Shown here: positions 1 to 14,118 of the stretch, one piece after another
Layout of the letters: every line of letters starts with the position of its first letter
Position numbering within the stretch: the first letter of the stretch is position 1
NCBI GenBank assembly: GCA_964017065.1
Contig: OZ024790.1
Location: forward strand, 8,982,382-9,046,381
Direction of reading: 5' to 3'
Length of the DNA stretch: 64,000 nucleotides
Source of the DNA: Haliclona indistincta
Lineage: Eukaryota > Porifera > Demospongiae > Haplosclerida > Chalinidae
Program-made: the position numbers and the translations under genes
The notes under the pieces: model-generated
What the model was told of the DNA's origin: nothing
Database searches by the model: none
What the model saw: only the letters and a program-made list of their open reading frames with translations

Positions 1-3063
<3,063 letters not shown>

Positions 3064-3473
3064 CTGACTAACTTTTTGGACACGTACTACATTCATCACA
3101 CTTGACATTTCCCTGTATATCACTATTTATTTAACCATTTTTTTTTGTCGGTGTATTCGACTTGTCATTGTACTCCCAAACTGTTACTCTTCTTGCTGGA
3201 TAATATTATTGAAGATATGTACGATTCACGGCACATAGACAAAAACGTAATTCTTTTAATGTTGTCGTACTAGGCAAAAACTTAATTCCTTTAGTGTTTA
3301 CTTCTTTCTGTAAACAGGACTATTTTAGTGTTTACTTGGCTGTATATAGCTAAGCAGTATTGTTTTTTTTCTAATAATAATCTTCAGTTTCAATAGCTGT
3401 TGTTCCTGATAGTGTTAGCTTCCAGATAAGAGGGTATTGTTTTAGAAACACCAAAGCTATTGAGCCATCAACT
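3064..3473 (+). other. vasa 3' UTR and upstream region of POT-A1
   Basis: No gene seen. The first 170 bases (to about 3234) are vasa 3' flank and also occur, decayed, at 7.6, 12.2, 36.8 and 51.6 kb. The rest is AT-rich and ends at the start codon of POT-A1. It differs from the upstream region shared by the other A-type copies. Confidence 0.7.
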
Positions 3474-5054
3474 ATGCATCGGCGATGCTGCAAGCCTTTT
3501 TCGCGTGGTACCTTCCTGGTGCTACTGATGAGTGGTCTGCTGTACACGGCACATTGGTTCATGTTCGATGCTATTGCTTTCATTCTTCCTGATCACCTCC
3601 AGTATTTAACTGTGTACGCGCATCCCGCCTGCTACATACTGCTGCCACTAGCTGGATGGATAGGAGAATCATGGCTGGGTAGATATCGAGCTATTGTCTT
3701 TGGATTGATAGTGAGTGCGGTAACTCTTCTATTAGGGCAAGTTGTGTTTCTCTACTTGCACTCTGGCTGGTCTTCAGTCGAAATAAATCTTGTGTTGACT
3801 ATAGTGGGTACGGTCATTGGTGCTTTAGGCTTCGGTAGTTTGTACACTATCATGCTGCCCTTCTCACTTGATCAAATGATAGGAGCATCAGCTGAGGAGC
3901 TCAGTGCTGCAGTACAGTGGTACTACTGGGGATTCAACATAGCGCTGGCAATAAGTGGTGTTCTTAGTTGCTTTTTACAGTTCCAGTTCTTGGAGATTAT
4001 ATCGATGATTTTACTTGCATTAAGTTCTCTGAGTTTGTCAGCTGCTCTGATAATGGACTGCCTGTGCCACAAGTGGTTAGACACTCACGACAAAACTGGC
4101 AATCCCATCAAGCTGATCTATCGAGTGCTCAACTATGCTCGAAAGAACAAGTGTCCTCGACTTCGCAGTGCATTGACATACATTGATGAGGAACACCCTT
4201 CACGCATTGACTTTGGGAAGCACAAGTTTGGAGGACCATTCACAGAAGAAGAGGTGGAGGATGTCAAGACAGTGTTTCGTTTGACACCATTGTTAGTGGC
4301 TGCATTTAGTGTAAGCATTTCTCTTGAATTGAATGATCAACTTGGTCTGCATGCCATGATCGTAACCACCAATAAGATGTTTATGTGTGTTCAGAATTTG
4401 AAACGGAATGTTTACTACACCATGCCTGTCCTTTTAATACCAATATATCGATTCATCTTGTATCCACTGGTCCACAAGTACGTACCAAGCATTCTGAAGG
4501 TCATGGGAACAGGACTTGCTCTTTGCCTTGTGGTTACAGTAGTCGAGCTAAATGTTTTATCCATCAGTCATTTCTACAGTAATGCATCTCACTGTGTGCT
4601 TGATGACCACACTATAACAGGCACTATCCCTATACCACTATACTGGGTACTGATAATAGACTTGGTCAATGGAGTTGGTATTTCACTGGTACTGTGTTCT
4701 TTGTTTGAGTTTGTGATTGCTCAGTCACCAAACAGAATGAGAGGAATAATGATGGGCATGGTGATCGTCATGCTTGGCTGCGGTACTCTTTGCAATGCTA
4801 TTTATGCTCAGATATTTCAGCAGTTCCAGACAGCCAGTCCCAGCTGTGTGTTCTACTACTACCTGGTACTATCACTACTCTTGCTGTTGATACTAATAGT
4901 GTTTGTGATTCTTGCCAAGCGCTACAAACTGAGAGAGAGGGAGAAACACATCAACATACAGGCCATAGTGGAGGAACACTATGAGAGGTACATGGACCAG
5001 GAGGAACAGTACATGAGAGAAGCTTCCAGCAGAGAAAGCGTACCAACAATGTGA
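3474..5054 (+). CDS. POT/SLC15-like multi-pass transporter, copy A1 (intact, intronless)
   Basis: A 526-residue single-exon frame with about ten or more hydrophobic segments. The core QMIGASAEELSAAVQWYYWG followed by FNIALAIS aligns with the PTR2 signature region of proton-coupled oligopeptide transporters (FYW..N.G). A hydrophilic central loop follows with NPIKLIYRVLNYARKNK, RSALTYIDEEHPSRIDFGK and GGPFTEEEVEDVKTVFRL, the most conserved part of all copies. The C-terminal cytosolic tail is charged (REREKHINIQAIVEEHYERY) and ends in the A-type SSRESVPTM. The ExxERFxYY motif of TM1, needed for proton coupling in typical POTs, is not visible, so substrate and mechanism are open. Compared with sister copies it lacks a few residues after ISGVLSC. 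Start chosen at the first Met, next to the conserved RCCKPF. Confidence 0.82.
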   Translation: MHRRCCKPFSRGTFLVLLMSGLLYTAHWFMFDAIAFILPDHLQYLTVYAHPACYILLPLAGWIGESWLGRYRAIVFGLIVSAVTLLLGQVVFLYLHSGWSSVEINLVLTIVGTVIGALGFGSLYTIMLPFSLDQMIGASAEELSAAVQWYYWGFNIALAISGVLSCFLQFQFLEIISMILLALSSLSLSAALIMDCLCHKWLDTHDKTGNPIKLIYRVLNYARKNKCPRLRSALTYIDEEHPSRIDFGKHKFGGPFTEEEVEDVKTVFRLTPLLVAAFSVSISLELNDQLGLHAMIVTTNKMFMCVQNLKRNVYYTMPVLLIPIYRFILYPLVHKYVPSILKVMGTGLALCLVVTVVELNVLSISHFYSNASHCVLDDHTITGTIPIPLYWVLIIDLVNGVGISLVLCSLFEFVIAQSPNRMRGIMMGMVIVMLGCGTLCNAIYAQIFQQFQTASPSCVFYYYLVLSLLLLLILIVFVILAKRYKLREREKHINIQAIVEEHYERYMDQEEQYMREASSRESVPTM

Positions 5055-5343
5055 TGAAGCTACTTTAACTTAATCGTTGTGAAAAAAATTAATAATATAT
5101 TCCTGTATCCCTCTTTTGTTGTTCTTTATTATTGTATTGATGTTATTATCGGGCAAACTGTTTATTGTGACTGTAAAGACCATCTATGGTATCACAACTA
5201 ATAATAAACATTTTTGGTTTATTTTTTGCATTGATCGATGCTATTGTTTACGGAGGAACGATGATGTTTAGATCTTTAAGATAAATATTGTTGCACTTCT
5301 TAATAAGGAGGAACATGAGATTATAAATACTATAATTTGGTGT
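5055..5343 (+). other. A-to-B intergenic spacer
   Basis: AT-rich spacer with no frame of note. It recurs after A3 (38768-39053) and, unexpectedly, after B3 (46336-46585), which makes it a useful marker of unit order. Confidence 0.7.
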
Positions 5344-6957
5344 ATGCTAGTATCAGCTACCTCAAGTATGACTAGACGATGCTGTAAGCCATTCCCTCGT
5401 GGTACCTTACTGGTGCTGGTAATGAGCAGTTTGTTGTGCAATGTGCAGTGGTTCTTGTTCTCTGGTATTGCGTATTCTATCGTCATTTCTGATCACTTTC
5501 ACGTAACAACAGCAAGTCTCGTGTATATTCATCGAGCCGGCTACATACTGCTGCCACTAGCTGGATGGATAGGAGAATCATGGCTTGGTAGATATCGAGC
5601 TATTATCTTTGGATTGATAGTGAGTGCGGCAACTGTTCTGATTGTGTTAGTTGGGTTCCTGTGTTTGAAAACAATTTTGTTTCCAATTCCGGTACTCTTA
5701 GTGGTGGTTGTAGTGGCTGTATTCATTGGTGCTCTAGGCTTTGGCTGTTTTTACACTATCATGCTGCCATTCACTCTTGATCAAATGATAGGAGCATCAG
5801 CTGAGGAGCTCAGTGCTGCAGTACAGTGGTACTACTGGGGATACCATATACCACTGGCAATCACTAGAGTACTTGATTGTGTTTCCATCCCAGATCAATT
5901 CCTATCCTTGGACATCCTTTCTGTTGTTTTACTCATAGGAGGCTCACTATGCTTCTCAGCTGCTCTGATAATGGACTGCCTGTGCCACAAGTGGTTGGAC
6001 ACTCACGACAAAACTGGCAATCCCATCAAGCTGATCTTTCAAGTGCTCAACTATGCTCGAAAGAACAAGTGTCCTCGACGTCGCAGTGCATTGACATACA
6101 TTGATGAGGAACACCCTTCACGTATTGACTTTGGGAAGCACAAGTTTGGAGGACCATTCACAGAAGAAGAGGTGGAGGATGTCAAGACAGTGTTTCGTCT
6201 TGTGCCATTGTTAACGGTAGCCTTTAGTTTAGGCCTTTCCTTAGAAACTAATGATCAACTCAGTCTGCATGTTATCACAACAACTAGCAAGACCTTCACA
6301 TGTGTTCAGAACATGAAGCATACAGGTTTCCATGTTGCACCAATAATCTTGGTACCTTTGTATCGCTTCATCTTGTATCCTCTGGTCCGCAAGTACAATC
6401 CGAGTATTCTAAAGAGGATAGGAATAGGACTGTTTCTGTGCTTTGTGGTTGCAGTAATCGACCTAAACGTTTTATCCATTGGTCACTTCTATAGTAATGC
6501 ATCACAATGCATATTCAATGATCTCACTGAATCAGGTACTATCAATATACCACTATACTGGGTACTGATAATAGACTTGGTCAATGGAGTTGGTGTTGTG
6601 CTGATAGCATGTTCCTTGTTTGAGTTTGTGATTGCTCAGTCTCCAAACAGAATGAGAGGGATCATGGTTGGAATACTGACTCTCATGCTTGGCTTAGATG
6701 TTCTAGGAAGCGATATTTACACACATATATTTCAGCAGTTCCTGACAGCCAGTCCCAGCTGTGTGTTCTACTACTACCTGGTACTATCACTACTCTTGCT
6801 GTTGACACTAATAGTGTTTGTGATTCTTGCCAAGCGCTACAAACTGAGAGAGAGGGAGAAACACATCAACATACAAGCCATAGTGGAGGAACACTATGAG
6901 AGGTACATGGACCAGGAGGAACAGTACATGAGAGAAGCAGCTCAGAACACTGCATGA
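5344..6957 (+). CDS. POT/SLC15-like transporter, copy B1 (intact, intronless)
   Basis: A 537-residue intact frame starting MLVSATSSMTRRCCKPFPRG; the in-frame Met at residue 9 is an alternative start. Same layout as A1: membrane segments, the ASAEELSAAVQWYYWG signature, the central charged loop with GGPFTEEEVEDVKTVF, then further membrane segments and a charged tail. B-type features are ISDHFHVTTASLVYIH near the N terminus, a Val-rich helix (PVLLVVVVVAVFIGALGF) and the tail AAQNTA. It lies head-to-tail with A1, 289 bases downstream. No introns. Likely the least altered B-type member in the window. Substrate is not predictable from sequence. Confidence 0.82.
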   Translation: MLVSATSSMTRRCCKPFPRGTLLVLVMSSLLCNVQWFLFSGIAYSIVISDHFHVTTASLVYIHRAGYILLPLAGWIGESWLGRYRAIIFGLIVSAATVLIVLVGFLCLKTILFPIPVLLVVVVVAVFIGALGFGCFYTIMLPFTLDQMIGASAEELSAAVQWYYWGYHIPLAITRVLDCVSIPDQFLSLDILSVVLLIGGSLCFSAALIMDCLCHKWLDTHDKTGNPIKLIFQVLNYARKNKCPRRRSALTYIDEEHPSRIDFGKHKFGGPFTEEEVEDVKTVFRLVPLLTVAFSLGLSLETNDQLSLHVITTTSKTFTCVQNMKHTGFHVAPIILVPLYRFILYPLVRKYNPSILKRIGIGLFLCFVVAVIDLNVLSIGHFYSNASQCIFNDLTESGTINIPLYWVLIIDLVNGVGVVLIACSLFEFVIAQSPNRMRGIMVGILTLMLGLDVLGSDIYTHIFQQFLTASPSCVFYYYLVLSLLLLLTLIVFVILAKRYKLREREKHINIQAIVEEHYERYMDQEEQYMREAAQNTA

Positions 6958-7043
6958 AACATTTGTAATTTATAATGAGCAGTAGCTAGAACATCAAGGA
7001 AACATTTTAAATCAGCATTGTTTTTTTTCTACGTATTTTCATG

Positions 7044-7336
7044 CATGCTTTTTCAGAGATATCTCGTGCCATTGATACTAATAAATTGCATCATCTGCTT
7101 TTGTTGGCACATAATAGTACCTGGCGTTCAAATAGACATAAAAGGCCCAGACACTATAGTCTGTGCAAATGATCATCTGTGCTGGCACTGCCCACAATGA
7201 AATTACTGTAACCAGAATAGCGCTTGTTCCTATTAAAGTCCTCCAGGTCAACCCTTAGCTCTTGTGGTGCACTGGCAGTTAGTCTGTGCATATTAATCAG
7301 TCCTAGCCAGTGCTCTCCTGTCAGATTACCAAATAT
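7044..7336 (-). pseudogene. Fibrinogen-domain (FReD) remnant F1
   Basis: On the minus strand this matches the intact FReD exon at 62037-62685: the block encoding LINMHRLTAS, PQELRVDLEDFNRN and the C-terminal end near LNGKYYH, but the middle of the domain is deleted and frames are broken. Same deletion form as at 11600-11905 and 50950-51243. Confidence 0.75.
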
Positions 7337-7460
7337 GGTTTTACAGATATTTCTACATGTACAATAATGATAGAAAGAATCAGAATTAATATCCTACTGC
7401 AGCACCTAAATGCTTAGTAAACAAACTACCAGTGTATCAGATATATAAACAAGTTCTAAA

Positions 7461-7766
7461 CTGGTGTTCGCAGCGGCAGTGGAGGAAGAGGTGGATGATG
7501 GTGACAGTGGATTGGTGCCAGCAGTGGATTCAGTAGTGGCTTCACTAGCACAACTGCAGCCGAGGAAGAGTTGCTAACTGGCTGGATAAGTATTTGTACT
7601 CGTACCACATTCGTCGCACCTATCATTTCCCAGTCTATCCGTACAATTTATTTAACCATTATTTTTCAGTCATCAGTATATTCGACTTGTCGTTGTACTC
7701 CCACCGTTATCATGTATTCTCTTCTTGCTGGATAATATTATTGACAATCTGAATGATTCACGGCAC
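7461..7766 (+). pseudogene. Fossil copy of the last vasa exon plus 3' UTR (V1)
   Basis: Homologous to 2915-3234. Recognisable are the Gly/Ser stretch, GATTCAGTAGTGGCTTCACT, the Ala-Glu-rich end (gcagccgaggaagag), then the 3' UTR words cattcgtcgcacc, ttcgacttgtcgttgtactc and gctggataatattatt. The acidic Trp-Asp end and stop are altered. Homology begins at the start of the vasa exon. Confidence 0.8.
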
Positions 7767-7871
7767 TTTGTTGTTGTGTAGGTCTATCATGTGAGATGTG
7801 ATGCTCTGTTTTCTGGTTGTTCCTTTTAGTTTCGATTTCAATAGTGATTGTTTCTGAACAATCACTATAGT

Positions 7872-8735
7872 GAAAAGAAAATTAAAAAGATTTCTCTCGA
7901 AATCAAAAGGATGTAGAGTTGTGAAATCTACATGTACCACTGGTCCACAATGTAAACTAACAAGGAACAAGCATGGAATGTTAACACGATTGACTTGCTA
8001 ACGGACCATAGATCCCTACATCAGTGGCTGCTGTGGTTGGCTATAGCTAGTTCAGCTAGTTGCTGTTGACTGACACCTAACGTGCATTCAGCTTGTGACA
8101 AAATATTGATCTTATGTACAGCCACCGATGTAGGGATCTATGGTCTGTTAGCAAGTCAATCGTGTTACCATTCCATGCTTGTTCCTTGTTAGTTTACATT
8201 GTGGACCAGTGGTAGATTTCACAACCCTACATCTTTTTGATTTCGATAGATATCTTTTTAATTTTCTTGTTTGTGTCCTTTTTTCTTTTTCAATCATGCA
8301 CGTACTGAGTTGTCTTTGTTTCCACCATTGGTTTAGTTTTCCTGTTGCTGATGGCTTTTCTTTATTATTAAGAATTTTAAACTTGTACATGTAGCTAAAA
8401 ATAATTGTTGTAATTATCAGCTCGCCTACGCATGCATGCAGTGGATACGAGCCTCGCCCACACTTGCTTGCAGTCCTGTACGGCGGTTGAAATTATCTGG
8501 CAAGCGCAGAATGGTGATCCTATACGAGCTTATCGTTCTTCGAAGACTCCATACAAATATGTGTTCTCCGTGATCCATACGGCGCGGCGATACTCAAGCT
8601 GCACTGTACATGTGTACAATTCATCACCAGGAGAAATATCAGCGTTTGAACGCTAATACAGTGTATGTAGCCGCCATCTTGTTTTCCCGTTCAACCCTAC
8701 ATAAGGAGGCACTACCGTGCCTCCCTAATAATTTA
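7872..8735. mobile_element. Foldback element, copy 1
   Basis: Two long inverted arms (about 7872-8020 and 8124-8270) flank a short core around 8060. Arm words include aaggaacaagcatggaatg and its complement, and ccctacatcagtggctg against cagccaccgatgtaggg. A further 460 bases follow, ending at a small palindrome (ggaggca/tgcctcc, 8705-8724). Related copies lie at 28545-29290, 36305-36484 (fragment), 46585-46676 (arm) and 47307-48050. Confidence 0.75.
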
Positions 8736-8738
8736 GTA

Positions 8739-8935
8739 TATGCTAGTATTAGCTACCTCAAGTATGACTAGACGATGCTGTAACTAAGCCATTCCCTCGT
8801 GGTACCTTACTGGTGCTGGTAATGAGCGGTTTGCTGTGCTGTGTGCAATGGTTCTTGTTCTCTGGTATTGTGTATTCTATCATCATTTCTGATCACTTTC
8901 AAGTAACAATAGCAAGTCTCGCGTATATGCATTAT
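8739..8935 (+). pseudogene. 5' fragment of a B-type POT gene
   Basis: Matches the first ~60 codons of the B-type genes (atgctagtattagctacctc, then the RRCC codons) but carries a 4-base insertion after the Cys-Cys codons and stops matching after the codons for SLAYMH. Near copy at 48057-48247. Confidence 0.85.
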
Positions 8936-9803
8936 TGTTTTAATAGGCACGTACATTATTGTATTGTAGTGAAAAAATTTTATCAAGCATAAAAAAGTTA
9001 CGAATATGCTGTACTGCAGTTACAAACCAAGAATGAGCCATATCTTGCCTACAACACAAAATGGTGCGTAAATGACGTACTTATTAAGCAATTAATGATT
9101 TTCTTTCTCCCTCCCTTCCACATACAGTACATGTGACACTTTCTCAACAAGTATGCTAGTCAGTCATCAACATTACTTCATATGATGACATTAGTCCTTG
9201 CAAAGGTACAGGTTCTGATCCTCCACAGCAATGATTAATCTCACCGTGTCAGCACGTCTAAAATAAGGACACAAGTATTATTGCAGTCACTGCATGTTGT
9301 AGTGTATTAGCTATCGCAAGCAGTGACAACCACAATTAACTTGGATCCGATCTGACAACAAGCACACAGCATTACAGTGAATTTATACACAAGATGAGTC
9401 ACAATGAGTCACATGACATTATGACATAGATAAGATAAACCAATGACTAGTCAGGACGGAACCATGCAGACACTACACATGTGATCCCCAGAAAGTTATT
9501 GTATTAGTCACTAATGCATCCACCATGCATAATAGGAAATAGACACTCTGTGCATGTGGGTCCCAATTAGAGTAGTTCAACCAAAATCCATTAACATGTA
9601 CATGTACTGCATCCCCTGTGTGTGAAAAACATGATAAGTTGTAGCTATACTGATATTGTACAGTCATCAACAGATGGTGCATTAAAACTTAAACTTGCTT
9701 CACGTATTTTGTGAGAGCAATCCAGCAATATAAAAGTGAAACCTTTCTCAGTGTTCACAATTGACAACCTACATTCCACACTCTGATAGTACTGGACTAT
9801 TGA
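8936..9803. other. Duplicated intergenic block, no gene seen
   Basis: AT-rich sequence repeated almost unchanged at 48250-49145. It holds only short incidental frames; I see no splice-linked exons, RNA gene or repeat array. Its value is as evidence of a multi-kilobase duplication. Confidence 0.7.
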
Positions 9804-9872
9804 TATCGAGCTATTGTCTTTGGATTGCTAGTGAGTGAGGCAACTGTTCTGATTGTGTTAGTTGGGTTCCTG
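9804..9872 (+). repeat. Internal POT-B segment copied upstream of B2
   Basis: About 70 bases (tgatatcgagctattgtctt onward, to gttgggttcctg) duplicate part of the B-type coding region encoding RYRAIVFGLLVSAATVLIVL. It sits directly before the start of B2. The same arrangement precedes B4 at 49147-49216. Confidence 0.85.
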
Positions 9873-9879
9873 TAGGTGT

Positions 9880-11493
9880 ATGCTAGTTTCAGCTACCTCA
9901 AGTATGACTAGACGATGCTGTAAGCCATTCCCTTGTGGTACCTTACTGGTGCTGGTAATGAGTGGTTTGCTGTGCTGTGTACATTGGTTCTTGTTCTCTG
10001 GTATTGCGTATACTATCATCATTTCTGATCACTTTCACGTAACAACAGCAAGTCTCATGTATATTCATCAAGCCGGCTACATACTGCTGCCACTAGCTGG
10101 ATGGATAGGAGAATCATGGCTGGGTAGATATCGAGCTATTGTCTTTGGATTGCTAGTGAGTGCGGCAACTGTTCTGATTGTGTTAGTTGGGTTCCTGTGT
10201 TTGAAAACAGTTTTGTTTCCATTTCCGGTACTCTTAGTGGTGGTTGTAGTGGCTGTATTCATTGGTGCTTTAGGCTTTGGCTGTTTTTACACTACCATGC
10301 TACCATTCACTCTTGATCAAATGATAGGAGCATCAGCTGAGGAGCTCAGTGCTGCAGTACAGTGGTACTACTGGGGATACCAAATACCATTGGTAATCAC
10401 TAGAGTACTTGATTGTGTTTCCATCCCAGATCAATTCCTATCCTTGGACATGCTTTCTGTTGCTTTACTCATAGGAGGCTCACTATGCTTCTCAGCTGCT
10501 CTGATAATGGACTGCCTGTGCTACAAGTGGTTGGACACTCACGACAAAACTGGCAACCCCATTAAGTTGATCTATCAAGTGCTCAACTATGCTCGAAAGA
10601 ACAAGTGTCCTCGACTTCGCAGTGCATTGACATACATTGATGAGGAACACCCTTCACGCATTGACTTTGGGAAGCACAAGTTCGGAGGACCATTCACAGA
10701 AGAAGAGGTAGAGGATGTCAAGACAGCGTTTCGTATTGTGCCATTGTTAACAGTTGCATTAAGCATATGCCTCTCCTTAGAAACGAAGGATCAACTTAGT
10801 CTGCATGTGATCACAACAACTAGTGATACCTTCTCATGCGTTCAGAACATGAAGCATACAGGTTTCCATGTTGCACCAATAATCTTGGTACCTCTCTATC
10901 GTTTCATCTTGTATCCTCTGGTCCACAAGTACAATCCGAGTATTCTTAAGAGAATAGGAATGGGACTGTTTCTGTGTTTTGTGGTTGCAGTAATCGACCT
11001 AAATGTTATATCCATTGGTCACTTCTATAGTAATGCATCTCAATGTATATTCAATGACCTCACTGAATCAGGTACTATCGATATACCACTATACTGGGTA
11101 CTGATAATAGACTTGGTCAATGGAGTTGGTGTTGCACTCGTAGCATGTTCCTTGTACGAGTTTGTGATCGCTCAGTCTCCAAACAGAATGAGAGGGATTA
11201 TGGTTGGAATATTGACTCTCATGCTTGGCTTAGGTGTTTTAGGAAGCGATATTTACTCTCAGATATTTCAGCAGTTTCTGACAGCCAGTCCCAGCTGTGT
11301 GTTCTACTACTACCTGGTACTATCACTACTCTTGCTGTTGATACTAATAGTGTTTGTGATTCTTGCCAAGCACTACAAACTGAGAGAGAGGGAGAAACAC
11401 ATCAACGTACAAGCCATAGTGGAGGAACACTATGAGAGGTACATGGACCAGGAGGAACAGTACATGAGAGAAGCATATCAGAAGACTGCATAA
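9880..11493 (+). CDS. POT/SLC15-like transporter, copy B2 (intact, intronless)
   Basis: 537 residues from the ATG at 9880 (MLVSATSSMTRRCCKPFPCG). An upstream in-frame TTG at 9862 would only add residues from the duplicated fragment and is not preferred. All family landmarks are present: ASAEELSAAVQWYYWG, the central charged loop ending GGPFTEEEVEDVKTAF, the SNASQCIFNDLTESG loop and the charged tail ending AYQKTA. Differences from B1 include YQIPLVI and KDQLSLH. It is the close sister of frameshifted B4. Its upstream region is the duplicated block with the POT-body fragment, so its promoter may differ from that of B1. Confidence 0.82.
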   Translation: MLVSATSSMTRRCCKPFPCGTLLVLVMSGLLCCVHWFLFSGIAYTIIISDHFHVTTASLMYIHQAGYILLPLAGWIGESWLGRYRAIVFGLLVSAATVLIVLVGFLCLKTVLFPFPVLLVVVVVAVFIGALGFGCFYTTMLPFTLDQMIGASAEELSAAVQWYYWGYQIPLVITRVLDCVSIPDQFLSLDMLSVALLIGGSLCFSAALIMDCLCYKWLDTHDKTGNPIKLIYQVLNYARKNKCPRLRSALTYIDEEHPSRIDFGKHKFGGPFTEEEVEDVKTAFRIVPLLTVALSICLSLETKDQLSLHVITTTSDTFSCVQNMKHTGFHVAPIILVPLYRFILYPLVHKYNPSILKRIGMGLFLCFVVAVIDLNVISIGHFYSNASQCIFNDLTESGTIDIPLYWVLIIDLVNGVGVALVACSLYEFVIAQSPNRMRGIMVGILTLMLGLGVLGSDIYSQIFQQFLTASPSCVFYYYLVLSLLLLLILIVFVILAKHYKLREREKHINVQAIVEEHYERYMDQEEQYMREAYQKTA

Positions 11494-11599
11494 AACACTT
11501 GTATTTGATACTGAGCAGTAGCTAGAACATCAAGTAACATTAATAATTCAAAATAAAAACATTAGACATTTTTGTTATTAATTTTTACGTATTAATTTT

Positions 11600-11905
11600 T
11601 TTATAGATGCTTTTTCGGAGATATTTCGTATCATTGATACCAGTGAATTGCATCATCTGCTGTTGTTGGCTCATGATAGTACCTGCCCTTTAAATAGGCA
11701 TAAAAGGCCCAGACACTATAGTCTGTGTAAATGATCATGTATGTGCTGGCACTGCCCACAGTGAAATTAGTGTAACCAGCATAGCGTGTGTTCCTATAAA
11801 AGTCATCCAGGTCAACCCTTAGCTCTTGTGGTGCACTGGCAGTTAGTCTGTGCATATTAATCAGTTCTAGGCTCCTAGCCAGTGTTCTCTAGTGAGATTA
11901 CCAAA
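11600..11905 (-). pseudogene. Fibrinogen-domain (FReD) remnant F2
   Basis: Same internally deleted FReD form as F1, on the opposite strand to B2 and just after its end. The MHRLTAS and PQELRVDLDDF parts are readable, but the calcium-site and NCALEF regions are absent. Confidence 0.75.
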
Positions 11906-12043
11906 TATGATTTTACTGATCATCCAATTTTTCACTTCTACTTGTACAATTGTTACAAGAAATCAGAATTAATCTCCTGCTGCAGCACCTAGATGCTTAG
12001 TAAACAAACTACCGGTATATCAGTTATAATAAAAAAATTATAA

Positions 12044-12363
12044 ACTGGTGGTCGCAGTGACAGCGGAGGAGGTGGTTGATTGTGATGGAGGGTTTGGTGG
12101 TGGATGGTGGTGACAGCAGTGGATTCAGTCGTGGCTTCACTATATAGCTCATCCGCAGCTGAGGAAGAGTTATTAACTGGCTGGATAACGTTTTGGACAT
12201 GTACCACATTCATCGCACTTATCATTTCCCTGTCTATCACTATTTATTTAACCATTTTTTCAGTCGTCAGTATATTCGACTTGTCATTGTACTCCCAAAC
12301 TGTTATCATGCACTCTCTTCTTGCTGGATAATATTATTGACAATCTGAACGATTTACGGCACT
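12044..12363 (+). pseudogene. Fossil copy of the last vasa exon plus 3' UTR (V2)
   Basis: Matches 2915-3234 from ctggtggtcgcagtg, through the repeated Gly codons, gcagtggattcagtcgtggc and the Ala/Glu end, to the UTR words gtcattgtactcccaaactg and gctggataatattatt. It lies directly upstream of pseudogene A2. Confidence 0.8.
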
Positions 12364-12582
12364 TTGTTGTTGTGTAGGTCTATCATGTGAGACGTGACAC
12401 TTAGTTTTCTGGTTTTTTCTTTTAGTTTCGATTTCAATAGTGATTGTTTCTGAACAATCACTATAGTGAAAAGTGAATGGTGATTGATTTTTTGAACTTA
12501 ATACATGTATTGTTCTCTCTATATACTTGTACTTCCACTATACACCCTTTTTGTTAACAGAAAACTGTGCTATCATTTAACT

Positions 12583-14003
12583 ATGGATTTGCGATACTGT
12601 AAGCCTTTTCCTCGTGGTACCTTCGTGATGCTGCTGATAAGTGGTCTGCTGTACACTGTGCATTGGTTCATGTTCTACTCCATTACCTTTATCCTTCCTG
12701 GTCGCCTCCAGTTCACTACAGTGTATGTTCATCCTGCCGGCTACATACTGCTACCAGTGACTGGATGGATAGGAGAGTCATGGCTGGGTAGATATCGAGC
12801 TATTGTCTTTGGAATGCTGATGAGTGGAGTGACTGTTCTGGTAGTGCAAATTGGCTTCCTGTATTTGCAATCTACCTTACATTCAGGTGCAATAAGCTTT
12901 CTGTTGACTACAGTGGCTATGGTCATTGGTATTCTTGGCTTTGGTAGTTTGTACACTATCATGCTGCCCTTCTCACTCGATCAAATGATAGGAGCATCAG
13001 CTGAGGAGCTCAGTGCTGCAGTACAGTGGTATTACTGGGGATTCAACATAGCACTGGCAATAAGTGGTGTTCTTAGTTGTGTTTCTATCCCAGAACAATT
13101 CCAGTTCTTTGAAATCATTTCAGTGATTTTACTGATACTAGGTTCTCTGAGTTTGTCAGCTGCTCTGATAATGGACTGCCTGTGTCACAAGTGGTTAGAC
13201 ACTCACAATAAAACTGGCAATCCCATCAAGCTGATCTTTAAAGTTGTCAACTACGCTCGAAAGAACAAGTGTCCTCGACTTCGCAGTGCATTGACATACA
13301 TTGATGAGGAACACCCTTCATGTATTGACTTTGGGAAGCACAAGTTTGGAGGACCATTCACAGAAGAAGAGGTGGAGGATGTCAAGACAATATATCGTCT
13401 TACTCCATTACTGCATGGTGGTTGCATTTGGTGTAAGCATTTGTCTTGAATTGAATGATCAACTTGGTCTGCATGCCATGATCGTAACCTCCAATCAGAT
13501 GTTTATGTGTGTTCAGAACTTGAAACGAAGTGTTTACTACACCATGCCTGTCCTTTTAATACCAATATATCGATTCATCTTGTATCCACTGGTCCACAAG
13601 TACGTACCAAGCATTCTAAAGGTCATGGGAACAGGAATTGCTCTTTGCCTTGTGGTTACAGTAGTCGAGCTAAATGTTTTATCAATCGGTCATTTCTACA
13701 AACTCACTGTGTGCTTGATGACCACACTGTAACAGGAGCTGCAGTACTCTTAGCAGTGCTATTTACACTCAGATATTCCAACAGTTCCAGGCAGCCAGTC
13801 CCAGCTGTGTGTTCTACTACTACCTGGTACTATCACTACTCTTGCTGTTGATATTAATAGTGTTTGTGATTCTTGCCAAGCGCTACAAACTGAGAGAGAG
13901 GGAGAAACACATCAACATACAGGCCATAGTAGAAGAACACTATGAGAGGTACATGGACCAGGAGGAACAGTACATGAGAGAAGCAGCTCAGAACACTGCA
14001 TAA
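12583..14003 (+). pseudogene. POT/SLC15-like pseudogene A2 (A-type body, B-type 3' end)
   Basis: Begins MDLRYCKPFPRG, downstream of a likely 5'-UTR splice acceptor (ttgttaacag). The first 270 codons are open. A 4-base insertion (catg, 13414-13417) shifts the frame at RLTPLL. Further on, about 12 bases are missing at 13700 and about 155 bases are missing near 13736, removing the two membrane segments that contain LVNGVG and SPNRMRG. The last 64 codons are intact but end in the B-type AAQNTA, followed by a B-type 3' flank. A functional transporter is not expected. Confidence 0.85.
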
Positions 14004-14118
14004 AACATTTTGTAATTAATTTCATACTGAGCAGTAGCTAGAACATCAAGTAACATTAATAATTCAAAATAAAAACATTGTACATTTTGTATTATTAATC
14101 TTTTTACGTAATTTTATA

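Noticed and set aside
3877..4186. Alternative-frame plus-strand ORFs inside POT genes (CSDNGLPVPQVVRHSRQN type)
   Set aside because: Out-of-frame shadows of the conserved central loop.
5541..5726. Antisense frames (MNTATTTTTKSTG...) repeated in every B-type copy
   Set aside because: Conserved only because the sense POT codons are conserved; no independent signal.
8432..8656. 74-codon open frame, also at 47747-47971
   Set aside because: Lies in the foldback tail, no start context or known domain, and broken in the third copy. Kept only as a finding.
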